Assembly (NCBI GenBank): GCA_000230955.3
Contig: CP007060.1
Location: 1 to 64,000 of the forward strand
Origin: Halobacterium sp. DL1
GTDB lineage: Archaea > Halobacteriota > Halobacteria > Halobacteriales > Halobacteriaceae
DNA: 64,000 nucleotides
Direction of reading: 5' to 3'
Made by a program: the position numbers and the translations under genes. Shown in pieces: positions 35,711 to 45,189 of this stretch. Positions within the stretch are counted from its first letter, which is position 1. Each line of letters begins with the position of its first letter. The notes below the pieces were generated by a model. The model was not told where the DNA came from. It did not search any database and worked only from the letters and a program-made list of their open reading frames with translations.

Positions 35711-36999
35711 TCGTCGCTCGCCTCTGTCTCGGTCAGGTCAGCCTCGCTGCTCGCGGCGTCGCCGCTCGCTGTTCCCGAGGCGCCGTGCGCCTCGCCCGCG
35801 CCGCCGTCGGTCTTCAGTTCGGGCTTGCTCGCGTTCGCGAGGCGGGACTGGAAGCCGTGATACTTCGCGACGCCAGTGGCGTCCTCCTGTTCGATGCCGT
35901 TGACCGTCTCCGTGTCGAAGGAGGCGGCGTCCGCGGAGTAGACCGCGTGCTCGCTCTCGCGGGCGACCGGACGGGCCTGTCCGCCCTCGAACTTGATGGT
36001 CACCGTGCCCGTGACCGACTGCTGGGTCTGGTCGATGAACGCGTCGAGCGCCGCGACGAGCGGGTGGTCGGCGAGGCCCTCGTAGGCCTTCTGGGCCCAC
36101 TGCTGGTCGACCTGCTGCTTGAAGTCGCGCTCGTCCTTCGTGAGCACGAGCCCCTCGAGGGCCTCGTGGGCGGCCAGCAGCGTGGTGGCTGCGGGGTGCT
36201 CGTAGTTCTCGCGGACCTTCAGGCCGAGCATGCGGTCCTCCATCAGGTCGGTGCGACCCACGCCGTAGCTCCCGGCGAGGTCGTTGAGGTACTCGATGAG
36301 GGCGACGGGCTCCATCTCCTCGCCGTCGACGGAGACGGGGACGCCGTTCTCGAAGCCGATGTCGACAGTTTCGGTGTCGCCCGTCGGGGCGTCAGTCCAG
36401 TCGTAGATGTCCTCGGTTGGCTGGTAGCCCGGGTCCTCCAGGTCGCCGCCCTCGACGGAGCGGCTCCAGAGGTTCGTGTCGATGCTCCACTCGCCGTCGT
36501 TGCCCGCCTCCACGGGGAGGCACTTCTCCGCGGCGTACTCGATCTCCCACTCGCGCGTGAGGCCGAGTTCGCGGACGGGGGCGAGCACCTCGAGGTCGCT
36601 CGCGCGCCACACCGCCTCGAAACGCAACTGGTCGTTGCCCTTCCCGGTGCAGCCGTGGGCGACCGCCGCACAGCCCTGCTCCTCGGCCACCTCGAGAATT
36701 GCCTCGGCGATGACCGGGCGCGCGAGCGCCGTGCCGAGCGGGTAGCCCTGGTAGGTCGCGTTCGCCTTCACCGCGTCGAAGCAGCGCTCGGCGAACTCCG
36801 CCTTCGCGTCGACGACGAAGTGCTCGACGCCGAGCGCATCGGCCGTCTCGTGGGCCTCCGCGAACTCCGCGTCGGGCTGGCCGACGTCGACCGTGACGCC
36901 GATTACCTCGTCGTAGCCGTACTCCTCTTTCAACAGCGGTACGCAGACCGTCGTGTCGAGCCCGCCCGAGAAGGCGAGCGCGACTTTCTGTCCTGTCAT
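35707..36999 (-). CDS. argG: Argininosuccinate synthase
   Basis: It condenses citrulline and aspartate using ATP. The 430-residue protein starts with the P-loop-like AFSGGLDTTV (about 9-18) and contains AHGCTGKGNDQLRFE, both typical. The last 35 or so residues are an acidic Ala/Ser/Glu tail absent from most homologues. The gene starts the upstream half of the arginine block. The 37000-37263 gap before it shows no clear TATA box for the minus strand. Confidence 0.95.
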   Translation of the reverse strand: MTGQKVALAFSGGLDTTVCVPLLKEEYGYDEVIGVTVDVGQPDAEFAEAHETADALGVEHFVVDAKAEFAERCFDAVKANATYQGYPLGTALARPVIAEAILEVAEEQGCAAVAHGCTGKGNDQLRFEAVWRASDLEVLAPVRELGLTREWEIEYAAEKCLPVEAGNDGEWSIDTNLWSRSVEGGDLEDPGYQPTEDIYDWTDAPTGDTETVDIGFENGVPVSVDGEEMEPVALIEYLNDLAGSYGVGRTDLMEDRMLGLKVRENYEHPAATTLLAAHEALEGLVLTKDERDFKQQVDQQWAQKAYEGLADHPLVAALDAFIDQTQQSVTGTVTIKFEGGQARPVARESEHAVYSADAASFDTETVNGIEQEDATGVAKYHGFQSRLANASKPELKTDGGAGEAHGASGTASGDAASSEADLTETEASDE

Positions 37000-37263
37000 G
37001 TGATGTGATTACCGCGACGCTCGAACGCTGATGCAACCGACCGAGAACTGGGGGAGAACTGTAGTGGGGTCAGGGGGACCCCGGTCGTCGCGGCGGGCGT
37101 CGAGCGGCGGCCGCGCGGCTCCCGGCGGGAGTACCCGTGAGGGGAGCCGGCGACGTCATTGTACCCTACCGAACTGGCTCCGTGGGCTTAAGCGTTGTTC
37201 CCCGACCGAGGTTTGCCGCGAACGGCCCGAACGCTGATGGGCGTCGTCTCGCAACAGCCGGGC

Positions 37264-37458
37264 ATGACACGCTCACGGGCCGCGCTGGACACCGACAGCC
37301 TGCTCAAAATCGTCCTCCTGCTCGTCGTCGTCTGGCTCGTCCTCGAGATCGTCGAGACGATCGTGGGAACGCTGGCGTCCATCCTCGGCGTCTTCAAGCC
37401 GGTCATCGGTATCGTGCTCGTCGTGCTCATCGTGCTGTGGCTGCTCGACCGCATCTAA
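37264..37458 (+). CDS. Small membrane protein (DUF7554-like)
   Basis: The 64-residue protein has two hydrophobic segments filling most of it (LLKIVLLLVVVWLVLEIVE and a second ending LVVLIVLWLLDRI). It resembles a conserved haloarchaeal family I recall as DUF7554. ATGs at 37264 and 37237 are both possible; the family starts near the first. A TATA-like gcttaagc is at about 37181. Confidence 0.7.
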   Translation: MTRSRAALDTDSLLKIVLLLVVVWLVLEIVETIVGTLASILGVFKPVIGIVLVVLIVLWLLDRI

Positions 37459-37495
37459 CGTCAGCGCTTTCACGCTCCGGTCCCGACTGGAGGGC

Positions 37496-38023
37496 GTGTA
37501 CAGCGTGAACGCGCCGGTTCCCCCGGCGGTGAACGAACTCGCCGACGACCTCCGCCCGGCGCTCTCGGAGTTCGCCCGCGTCCGCGAGTGGCACGAGCGC
37601 ACGCTCCTCCTGAAGCGCGTCCCCGCCGACGACCGCAAGGAACTCCGGACCGCCTGGCAGACCGCCAAAGAAGCGCTCCGCGGCGCGCCCGCGGTAGAAG
37701 CCCGCGTCTCCGAGGTCGACACGTTCGACAACCCGCCGAACGGGTCGAGCCCCGTCGTCTACCTCGCCGTCGAGAGCCCCGGCATCCACGACCTCCACGC
37801 GCGCCTCTGTGAGGTGTTCGACCCCGTTCCGATTCTGGAGGGCGGCGACGACTACGACCCCCACGTCACGCTCGCCCGAGACGCCGACGGCTTCCAGGGC
37901 CGCCGCGCCGTCGACAACGTTCGCGGCCGCGAGGTCGGGCCGGTGACGTGGACCATCGGCGAACTCGAACTCTACGACGCCGAGTACGGCGAACGCGTCG
38001 ACACCATCTCGCTGCCGGCGTAG
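37496..38023 (+). CDS. 2H phosphoesterase-like protein (LigT/2'-5' RNA ligase family)
   Basis: The 175-residue protein is of the size and shape of LigT-like phosphoesterases, with a clear second motif PHVTLARD (about 121-128). The expected first motif H-x-T at the start of a strand reads HERTLLLKR (about 33-41): the histidine is two residues early and Arg fills the usual spot. This may reduce or change activity. The GTG start at 37496 follows the membrane gene by 37 bp. A more standard family member, thpR, lies at 59833. Confidence 0.75.
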   Translation: MYSVNAPVPPAVNELADDLRPALSEFARVREWHERTLLLKRVPADDRKELRTAWQTAKEALRGAPAVEARVSEVDTFDNPPNGSSPVVYLAVESPGIHDLHARLCEVFDPVPILEGGDDYDPHVTLARDADGFQGRRAVDNVRGREVGPVTWTIGELELYDAEYGERVDTISLPA

Positions 38024-38098
38024 CACCCGACCGCAGGCACTTTTCCCGGAGTGTCAAACTCCCACACATTCATTACAGGTGTAGACAATTCGAGGTTG

Positions 38099-39190
38099 AT
38101 GAGCAGGCACGTCGACCCGACCAGCGAGCACGCGGCGGTCGCCGGGAAACCGCTGTTCGTCCGGTTCCTCGGACGAATCGGCTTCGAGAACATCACTGCC
38201 GTCGCTGGGGCTCGGGCCGAACCGCTCACGGCCTACGCGCTCCTCGTCGTGTTCGTCGAGGTGGTCGTCCTCCAGGGGTTCAACGCGGTCACGAACCGTC
38301 CCGTCGCGTTCGTCGAGAACCCGCTGTGGCTGGTGCGCCCGGTGGTCCTCGTCGGCGCGGCGCTCGCGACCCACTCGCTGTTCCAGCGCTACGAGTCCGC
38401 CGTCCAGGAGAGCCGCCTCCTCGACCGCGCCGGTTCGCCGGACCAGCTGCGTGAGTTCGTTCCGCCCGCGCTCGGCGCAATCGTCGTCGCCGTGGGCGTG
38501 GGCTTCACACTGGTGAACGCCACCGTCCTCCTCGGTATCGAGCAACTCTACGCGGCGGGCGGGCCGGCGCGAGTGTTCCGCTTCCTCGTCGTCACGCCGT
38601 TCGGCTACGTCCCCATCTTCGGCACGTTCCTCGCCACGTACCTCACCGTCGAGGTGCTCGTCCCTCGTCGCATCGCCCGCGCGGAGGTGAACGTCGACTT
38701 CCTCGACCCCGAGGGACTGGGCGGGATGCGGCCCGTCGGGGAACTCCTCAAGTACGCGTACTACTGCGTCATGGTCGGCCTCGTGGCGTACGCGCTCGCG
38801 ATGTATGGGCCGCACGTGCTCGGTGGCCCCTTCGCGTACGATGAACTGTCGGCGCCGGGAGCAGCGGTGAACGCTGGCTTCACGGCCGTCTGGGTGGTGG
38901 CCGTCGGCGTGATGGCCTACGGCATCTACGAGCTCCACCGGTTCATGGCGCGCGAGAAGCGAGAGGAGGTCCGCCGCCTCGATGACCTCGCCCGGGAGCA
39001 GCTAGACGAGCCGTGGGACATCCGACAGTTCGACGCCCACGACCCGCCGGCCGAGTACTTGACCTACCGCGAGCGACTGAACCTCGTCACCGCGACGCGG
39101 GAGTACCCGGCCACGTTCACGATGTGGTCACAGCTACTGGTCGGCGTCATGGTTCCGAAAGCGCTCCAGATGGCGCTTTCGGCGTTTTGA
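38099..39190 (+). CDS. Polytopic membrane protein of unknown function
   Basis: I do not recognise this 363-residue protein. It has about five or six hydrophobic helices, two early (about 43-62 and 77-93), a polar stretch, further pairs to about 280, and a hydrophilic tail rich in Glu and Arg with a final hydrophobic patch. No enzyme motif is seen. ATG at 38099 is chosen; a longer GTG start at 38051 is possible. Confidence 0.68.
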   Translation: MSRHVDPTSEHAAVAGKPLFVRFLGRIGFENITAVAGARAEPLTAYALLVVFVEVVVLQGFNAVTNRPVAFVENPLWLVRPVVLVGAALATHSLFQRYESAVQESRLLDRAGSPDQLREFVPPALGAIVVAVGVGFTLVNATVLLGIEQLYAAGGPARVFRFLVVTPFGYVPIFGTFLATYLTVEVLVPRRIARAEVNVDFLDPEGLGGMRPVGELLKYAYYCVMVGLVAYALAMYGPHVLGGPFAYDELSAPGAAVNAGFTAVWVVAVGVMAYGIYELHRFMAREKREEVRRLDDLAREQLDEPWDIRQFDAHDPPAEYLTYRERLNLVTATREYPATFTMWSQLLVGVMVPKALQMALSAF

Positions 39191-39231
39191 GGCGCGGCCC
39201 GACCCCCACACGGTTACGTTTCTGCTGGGTA

Positions 39232-41448
39232 TCACGGACTGGGCGGGTCGCCGTCGTAGGCGTCGAGGTCGCCGTAGAAGTTGAGCATCGAGAACCGCAG
39301 CTTCTCCGGGTCGATGTCCACGAGCTCCGAGCGGTCCTCCGGCGGGAACGTGGAGTTGACGCTGTACTTCCGCATCTCTGTCCTGCTGCCCGCGGTGTAC
39401 CGGCGGTCGACGAGCATCCGGACGCCGAAGTCCTCGGGCGACCGGATGACGCGGCCGATGGCCTGCCGGGTCTTCCGGACGGTCGGAATCTCGACGGCGT
39501 ACCGCCAGCCCGCGTCCTCGTTCCGCCGGGAGTCCTCGCGGTCACCGAACGCGCGGTCGTAGGCGTCCTGGACGGCCTCCGCGCGGGCGTCGAGGTGGGG
39601 GTAGGGGACGCCCACCACCGCGACCGTCCGGGCGTCGTCGCCGTCGAAGCTCACGCCCTCCGCGAGCGTCCCCCACAGCGAGGTGAACAGCGCGCCGTTC
39701 CGGTCGGCGACGAACGACTGCCGGAGCTCCTCGGCGGCGACGCCGGGTTCGTCGAGGTAGCGCGCGGCGTCGACGTCCGAGAGGAGGTCGTGGTAGCGCT
39801 CGGCCTCCGCGTAACTCGGGAAGAAGAACAGGCAGTTCCCGGGCGTGAACCGCACTGCGTCGCGGAGGACGTCGGCGACCTCCCGCTGGACGCTCCGGTC
39901 GTCGCGCTTCGAGGCGAACAGCGGCTCCGTGTCGACGGCGAACGTGCGCCGGCGCTCCGCGGGGAACTGGAGCCCGAACGCCATCTCCACGGGGTCTTCG
40001 AGGCCGAGGACGTCGCCGACGACGTCGAACGGCCGCAGGGTCGCGCTCATCAGCACGCTCGCGTGGACCGCGTCGAAGAGGGTCGTCGTCACCTCCCGCG
40101 GTATGCAGGTGTACAGTTCCGCGCGGCCGTACACCGCCTCGGTGCCCTCGTCGCGGCGGACCGCGGCGGTCGGATACTGCCCGAGTTCGCCGCCGTCCTC
40201 GACGTACGTCTCGACGAACTCGGCGACCTGCAGGACGTGGCAGTCGCGGCGGGTGGTGGTCTCGCCGTTGCGGTAGGCCTCCTCGTACTCCTCCTCGAGG
40301 TACTCCCCGAGCGCGAGCGCGTCGTCGACGTCCTCGTGGATGCCCGGTCCGGTGTACTGCTGGAGGAAGGCGAGAGTGAGGTCGTCCCGGCGGTTCTCGT
40401 TCGCGACCGGGACGTCCTCCCAGTTCGGCCCGACCTCCGACTTCGCGCGGGGTGGCCCCTGGCCGCCCGGCCCGAACGACTCCTCGTACGTTTCGACGAG
40501 CGCGTCACGGAACGCGGAGACGACGCGTTCGGCAGCGGCCGCACGGTCCTGGGTCACCTCCTCCAGTTCCGAGAGCGCGCTGTCGAGGGTGTTCTCCGTG
40601 AGCGTCTGGGCGGCGTGGTCGCGGGCGGCGTCCTCGATGTTGTGGGCTTCGTCGAACACCACAACGACGTCCTCGGGGTCCCGGCCGAGCCAGCGGAAGA
40701 ACTGCGCGCGGATGCCCGGGTCGAGCAGGTGGTGGTAGTTACAGACCGCGAGGTCGACGCCCTCCATCCCGTCTTTGAGCAGTTCGTAGCCGCAGAGCCC
40801 CGCCTCCTCGGCGTAGTCGTAGATGTCCTCGGGGGTCCGCACGTCGTCGTAGAGCCAGCCGTAGAACTCGTCGTTGTCCCGCGCGAGGTTCTCGTAGTAG
40901 CGCTCGCAGACGTTGCCCTCGCGGAGGTCCTCGAGGTCCGCCTCCACGGACTCGAGTTCGTCGAGGACCGCCTGCCGGGCGTCCGCCGCGTCGGCGTCGC
41001 CGCCCTGGCTCTCCTCTAAGAGCGCCGCTTGCCGCTCCTCCAGTTGCCGCTTGTCGCGTTCGGCGTCGACGAGTTCGTGGGTGTTGTCCCGGAGCACCTG
41101 GCACTCCTGATAGTCGACGTCGATGTGGCACATCGACCCCTTCCCCTTGAACACGACGGAGCGGATGGGTTCGGCGTCGTGGATCTCCCGGGCTTCCCGG
41201 ACGAACTGGCGCATCTGCTGGTGGACGTTCGTCGTGATGACCACCGTCTTGTCCGTCTCGCGGGCGTGCGCGAGCGCCGGCGCGAGCGCTGCGAGCGTCT
41301 TCCCCGTCCCGCAGGCCCCCTCGAACAGCACGTCCCTGCCGGTGTCGAGGGCGTCCCGGATCCCGTCCATCGCCGCCCGCTGGTTGTCGTACGGCGAGGG
41401 CTTCGGGAAGAACTGCATGTACTCGTCGGGTGGGTCGCTCGCGGCCAC
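39232..41448 (-). CDS. XPD/DinG-like ATP-dependent DNA helicase
   Basis: This SF2 iron-sulfur helicase of 738 residues unwinds DNA 5' to 3' in the families known; its exact repair role is unknown. It has Walker A GACGTGKT (about 45-52), DEAH box VVFDEAHNIED, and four cysteines in KGSMCHID, YQECQV, GNVCERY and GLCGYE that fit the 4Fe-4S site. A coiled, acidic insert lies near 130-180. The GTG at 41448 is favoured by the TATA-like gtttatacg 30 nt before; an inner ATG is at 41418. Confidence 0.93.
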   Translation of the reverse strand: MAASDPPDEYMQFFPKPSPYDNQRAAMDGIRDALDTGRDVLFEGACGTGKTLAALAPALAHARETDKTVVITTNVHQQMRQFVREAREIHDAEPIRSVVFKGKGSMCHIDVDYQECQVLRDNTHELVDAERDKRQLEERQAALLEESQGGDADAADARQAVLDELESVEADLEDLREGNVCERYYENLARDNDEFYGWLYDDVRTPEDIYDYAEEAGLCGYELLKDGMEGVDLAVCNYHHLLDPGIRAQFFRWLGRDPEDVVVVFDEAHNIEDAARDHAAQTLTENTLDSALSELEEVTQDRAAAAERVVSAFRDALVETYEESFGPGGQGPPRAKSEVGPNWEDVPVANENRRDDLTLAFLQQYTGPGIHEDVDDALALGEYLEEEYEEAYRNGETTTRRDCHVLQVAEFVETYVEDGGELGQYPTAAVRRDEGTEAVYGRAELYTCIPREVTTTLFDAVHASVLMSATLRPFDVVGDVLGLEDPVEMAFGLQFPAERRRTFAVDTEPLFASKRDDRSVQREVADVLRDAVRFTPGNCLFFFPSYAEAERYHDLLSDVDAARYLDEPGVAAEELRQSFVADRNGALFTSLWGTLAEGVSFDGDDARTVAVVGVPYPHLDARAEAVQDAYDRAFGDREDSRRNEDAGWRYAVEIPTVRKTRQAIGRVIRSPEDFGVRMLVDRRYTAGSRTEMRKYSVNSTFPPEDRSELVDIDPEKLRFSMLNFYGDLDAYDGDPPSP

Positions 41449-41530
41449 GATAGGGGCGAGTTGGTCGCCACGTCGTATAAACGTCCGCCTCGTCGAGGCG
41501 GCCGATGCGTCAGGCCGGGTGTCCGGGCGC

Positions 41531-42478
41531 TCAGCTCCCGTCTTCCGGTTCGACGTACACCTTCGTGATGCTGGAGTTCGCCGACTTGAGCGCGTCCCTG
41601 AGCCCCGAGATGGTGGCCTCCATCTCCCGGGTTTCGGGGCCGTGGACGAACTCGACGTCGGCGGTCACCACGATGTCGTTGGGCCCGAAGAAGACGGTCC
41701 GGAGGCCGACGACGGAATCGACGCCCTCGAAGTTCTCCACGACCGACCGGAGTTCGTTCTCCTCGTCCTCTGCGAGGCTCTCGCCGAGCAGCAGGCGCTT
41801 GTTCTCCCACGCCAGCGCGACGGCGAAGAACATCAGCAGGACACCGATGGCGAGCGCCGCCGCGGCGTCGTAGGCGGGGTTCCCCGTCTGCTCGGTGAGG
41901 AAGATGCCGGCCAGCGCCAGCAGCAGGCCGAGGAGTGCGACGGTGTCCTCCGTGAGCGCGGTCAGCGTCGTGGTGTCGCTCGTGCGCCGGAACGCCTGCC
42001 GGAAGCTCCCCCAGCCGTGCTCTCTCATCTGGCGTTTCATCTCCTCGTAGGCCTTCGCGAACGCGTAGGACTCGAAGGCGACGGCGCTGAGGAGGACGGA
42101 GTAGTTCACCCAGACGCCGGGGAACTGGTAGCCCAGCAGTTCTGCCTGCTGGGTGAGCACCCGGCCGTGGCCCGTGAGCGCGTCGTAGCCGTGTTTCGCG
42201 GACTCCCAGCCGGCGATGCCGAACAGCATCACGCTGACGAGGAAGGAGTAGAAGAACTGCGCCTTCCCGTAGCCGAAGGGGTGCGAGCGCGTCGCGCTCC
42301 GCTCGCCGTAGCGCAGCCCGATGAGCAGGAACACCTGATTGCCGGTGTCAGAGACGGAGTGGTAGGTCTCCGAGAGCATCGCGGGGCTCCCCGTGACGAG
42401 AAAGCCGAGGAACTTCAACACCGCGATGGCCCCGTTGGCGAACAGTGCGGCGAGAACGACGGACTTGCTGCCGGCCAT
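41531..42478 (-). CDS. Cation diffusion facilitator (CDF) transporter
   Basis: The 315-residue protein has six hydrophobic helices and a cytosolic tail. The helix-2 metal-site region reads SETYHSVSDTGNQ, and SRSHPFGYGK is a typical loop. The metal is not clear; CDF proteins export Zn, Fe, Mn or Co. The tail has the expected alpha-beta fold pattern. A TATA-like ctacttagtg is 27 nt before the ATG. Confidence 0.91.
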   Translation of the reverse strand: MAGSKSVVLAALFANGAIAVLKFLGFLVTGSPAMLSETYHSVSDTGNQVFLLIGLRYGERSATRSHPFGYGKAQFFYSFLVSVMLFGIAGWESAKHGYDALTGHGRVLTQQAELLGYQFPGVWVNYSVLLSAVAFESYAFAKAYEEMKRQMREHGWGSFRQAFRRTSDTTTLTALTEDTVALLGLLLALAGIFLTEQTGNPAYDAAAALAIGVLLMFFAVALAWENKRLLLGESLAEDEENELRSVVENFEGVDSVVGLRTVFFGPNDIVVTADVEFVHGPETREMEATISGLRDALKSANSSITKVYVEPEDGS

Positions 42479-42578
42479 TGGACGGAGTTCGGCCGGCCGA
42501 CACTAAGTAGTAGCCCTTGGCACCGGACCGTCGGCGTCGCTCGTAACAGTGACGGGCCGCGGCCTCGTAGCCCGGGAC

Positions 42579-43091
42579 ATGATCGCCGTGTTGTCGGACA
42601 CGCACAGCCAGGATGGCCACGCGCTCGCCGGCAGAGCGCTGGAGGCGGTGCGCGAGGCAGACCCCGTTGTCCACGCGGGAGACTTCACCACCGAGCGGGC
42701 GCTCGACGCGTTCCACGGGGCGAGCGAACGACTGCTCGCGGTCCACGGGAACGCCGACGACCCGGCCGTCCAGGACCGCCTCCCAACTGCCCGGACGCTC
42801 GACGCAGCGGGGCTGACGGTCGCGGTGACTCACCGACAGCGCGGCGGCGCGACCGGCCTGGAACTGTTCGGGCGGGAGCGTGGCGCCGACCTCGTCGTCT
42901 CCGGCCACACGCACCGGCCGACGGTGACCGAGACGCGGGAGACGACGCTGCTGAATCCGGGGAGTCACGCGGACCCGCGCGGGAATCCGGCGGCACACGC
43001 GGAGTTGTACCCAGTAGCGGACGGTGTCCGCGGCGAACTCAGGAACCGGGCGGGGGACGTGTTAGGAGAGTTCCGGGTGGAGGGCCGGTAG
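42579..43091 (+). CDS. MJ0936/YfcE-type metallophosphoesterase
   Basis: The 170-residue protein has the full motif set: LSDTHSQ, HAGDFT, HGNADD, and SGHTHRP with NPGSH following. Such proteins cleave phosphodiesters with two metal ions; the native substrate is unknown. The ATG at 42579 begins the first strand; the earlier GTG at 42549 falls in the promoter zone. Confidence 0.9.
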   Translation: MIAVLSDTHSQDGHALAGRALEAVREADPVVHAGDFTTERALDAFHGASERLLAVHGNADDPAVQDRLPTARTLDAAGLTVAVTHRQRGGATGLELFGRERGADLVVSGHTHRPTVTETRETTLLNPGSHADPRGNPAAHAELYPVADGVRGELRNRAGDVLGEFRVEGR

Positions 43092-43177
43092 CGTCAGGGG
43101 GTCGCAGGCCGTGTCGGCCTGTACCACACTGTACGCAACACGGTATCAAGTAGGCACCGTACACTCAAATAGCCGTT

Positions 43178-43828
43178 TTAGCTACGGTAGAACCACGCGA
43201 CGGCGACGAGGGAGAACACGAGCAGGCCGCCGAGGAAGAACGTGAGGCCGACCGGGAGTGACCCCATCCCCTGGCTCGCCGCGTCGGCCGCGACTCGCGT
43301 GGGCTCCTGGTTCTCCGCGACGAACCCCGCGACGGTGCTGGTCGTCTCTGCGGCGCCCGCGTTCCCCGTTCCGGTGCCGGGCGCGGAGAGGCCGCTCCCG
43401 AAGATGCGCTGGACGAGCAGGCTCGCCACGCCCAGCACGCCGATGCCGCCGAGGAGACTGGTGAGCGCCGTCTGGACGTTCTCACCCTCCTCCTCGCTGC
43501 CCGCGAACAGCACGACGGGGGCGTCACAGGGGGCGTAGACGCTCATCTCTCGACCTTTCGCGGAGTAGCGCGTGTCGCACTCCTCGATGAGTTCGGCGTC
43601 CTGGAGGTTCTCGAGGTGGTACTGGGCGTTCTGGAGCGACGTGTCGACGTCCTCCGCGAGTTCGGAGGGCGTGGCGGGTCGGTCGTGGAGCGCGGCGTAG
43701 AGGCTCCGGGACGTCCCCGAGGAGAGCGCCGACAGCAATCGGTCTGCGTCGTTGGAGTCCACACCGACCACGCGAGGTTCGCCCTCGGGGTCGGCCGCCT
43801 CCGAACGGGAGGGCAGCAGGCCGGACAT
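43178..43828 (-). CDS. ArsR-like HTH protein with C-terminal membrane helices
   Basis: The 216-residue protein has a winged helix at about 28-100 (SLYAALHDRPATPSELAEDVDTSLQNAQYHLENL), then a hydrophobic helix near 125-140 and a C-terminal one (last 22 residues, ending WFYRS). The loop between is Gly/Ala/Thr-rich. It is a membrane-tethered regulator, similar in layout to the one at 15527. The ATG at 43828 is preferred over GTG 43834. Confidence 0.85.
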   Translation of the reverse strand: MSGLLPSRSEAADPEGEPRVVGVDSNDADRLLSALSSGTSRSLYAALHDRPATPSELAEDVDTSLQNAQYHLENLQDAELIEECDTRYSAKGREMSVYAPCDAPVVLFAGSEEEGENVQTALTSLLGGIGVLGVASLLVQRIFGSGLSAPGTGTGNAGAAETTSTVAGFVAENQEPTRVAADAASQGMGSLPVGLTFFLGGLLVFSLVAVAWFYRS

Positions 43829-43932
43829 GACCACCCCTTTGAGATGCAGTGCAATGAGTTTTGTCTTGACACGACACGGCCCGGCCGCCCGGCCGGCGAA
43901 ACCCCTATTGTCACGCGCAGGAACTACGACGT

Positions 43933-44061
43933 ATGGTGGAGTTCGGCCCCGTGTTCTACGCCCTCGCGGCCGCAGTGCTGCTGTTCGTGTTCTTCATGTT
44001 CATGTTCATCCGGCGGACGTTCACCGGATTCAGGGAGGGCATGGACCGCGGGAAACGCTAG
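43933..44061 (+). CDS. 42-residue single-helix membrane protein
   Basis: It begins MVEFGPVFYALAAAVLLFVF and continues FMFMFIRRTFTGFREGMDRGKR: one hydrophobic helix followed by a basic amphipathic tail. I recall similar short haloarchaeal proteins (perhaps DUF7859). The reading frame has no disruption and follows haloarchaeal codon bias. Its stop overlaps the last bases of the aldolase gene on the other strand. Confidence 0.65.
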   Translation: MVEFGPVFYALAAAVLLFVFFMFMFIRRTFTGFREGMDRGKR

Positions 44062-45074
44062 CGGGCGCGCTCGACGGCGGCGACGCACTCGTCCACGTCA
44101 GCGGCGTCCACGTCGAGGTGCGTGCAGAACCGCACCGTGTACTCCCCGAACTCCGAACCGAGCACCCCCTCCGCTTCGCAGTTTTCGAGGAACTCGGCCG
44201 CGCTCAGACCCGTCTCCGTCGTGTCGACGAGCACGATGTTCGTCTCCGGGACAGGGACAGACAGCCCCTCCAGGTCGTCGAGTTCGGCGGCCAGTCGGCG
44301 TGCGTTCTCGTGGTCGACGTCGAGCCGCTCGCGGTTCTCCAGCGCGAGCAGCCCGGGTGCCGCGATGACGCCGGCCTGGCGCATCCCGCCACCCATCAGC
44401 TTCCGCGTGCGGCGGGCGCGCTCGACGAACGCCTCGCTCCCCGCGAGCATCGACCCGACGGGCGCACCCAGCCCCTTCGAGAGACAGAACATCACGGAGT
44501 CAGCGGGCGCGAGGAGGTCCGCGGCGTCGACGTCGAGCGCGGTGGCCGCGTTGAACACCCGTGCGCCGTCGACGTGCACCGGGAGACCGAGGTTGCTTGC
44601 GGCGTCGGCGGCGGCCGCGAGTTCGTCGCGCGGGACCGGGACGCCCCCCTTCACGTTGTGCGTGTTCTCCAGGCAGAGCAGCCCCGTGCCCGGCCGGTGG
44701 AGTTCCTCCTCGACGTAGCCCTCGCGGACCTGCTCGGGGGTCGGACAGCCGTTGGCGCCGCCGGCGTACGTCCGCACCTGTAGCTGGGAGTGCTGGGCGA
44801 ACCCGCCGAGTTCGTACTTGTAGACGTGGCTCTCCTGTTCGACGAGCACCTCCTGTCCGCGCTCGGTGTGGACGCGCGCGGCGATCTGGTTGCCCATCGT
44901 CCCCGACGGCACGTACAGCGCGGCCTCCATCCCCACGGCGTCGGCGGCGCGCGCCTCGAGCTCGTTGACGGTCGGGTCCTCGCCGTAGACGTCGTCGCCC
45001 ACGTCGGCGTCCGCGGCGGACTGGCGCATCGCCTCGCCGGGGGTCGTCACCGTGTCACTGCGGAGGTCTATCAC
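44058..45074 (-). CDS. Low-specificity threonine aldolase
   Basis: It cleaves threonine to glycine and acetaldehyde. The 338-residue PLP enzyme has IDLRSDTVTTP at the N terminus, VYGEDPTVNELE, the PLP lysine in CLSKGLGAPVG and HVDGARVFNA. The GTG at 45074 is 27 nt from the centre of the TATA-like ccacttttgtc, so it is probably leaderless. It may link threonine (thrC) and glycine/serine supply. Confidence 0.92.
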   Translation of the reverse strand: MIDLRSDTVTTPGEAMRQSAADADVGDDVYGEDPTVNELEARAADAVGMEAALYVPSGTMGNQIAARVHTERGQEVLVEQESHVYKYELGGFAQHSQLQVRTYAGGANGCPTPEQVREGYVEEELHRPGTGLLCLENTHNVKGGVPVPRDELAAAADAASNLGLPVHVDGARVFNAATALDVDAADLLAPADSVMFCLSKGLGAPVGSMLAGSEAFVERARRTRKLMGGGMRQAGVIAAPGLLALENRERLDVDHENARRLAAELDDLEGLSVPVPETNIVLVDTTETGLSAAEFLENCEAEGVLGSEFGEYTVRFCTHLDVDAADVDECVAAVERAR

Positions 45075-45189
45075 GGCTCTCTCTGCGCACCGGAGCGACA
45101 AAAGTGGCCGCGTCCTTGACCCGTCCTCTCCTGTCTGTGACATGTACTGTTCCGAAAAACCCTTCAGAACCGTTGCGTGAATGTACCCC

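Noticed and set aside
39013-41019. Plus-strand open frame of 668 codons
   Set aside because: Antisense to the helicase gene and overlapping another gene end; no recognisable domain.
41123-43153. Plus-strand open frame of 676 codons
   Set aside because: Crosses the helicase start, the CDF transporter and the phosphoesterase in shadow frames.
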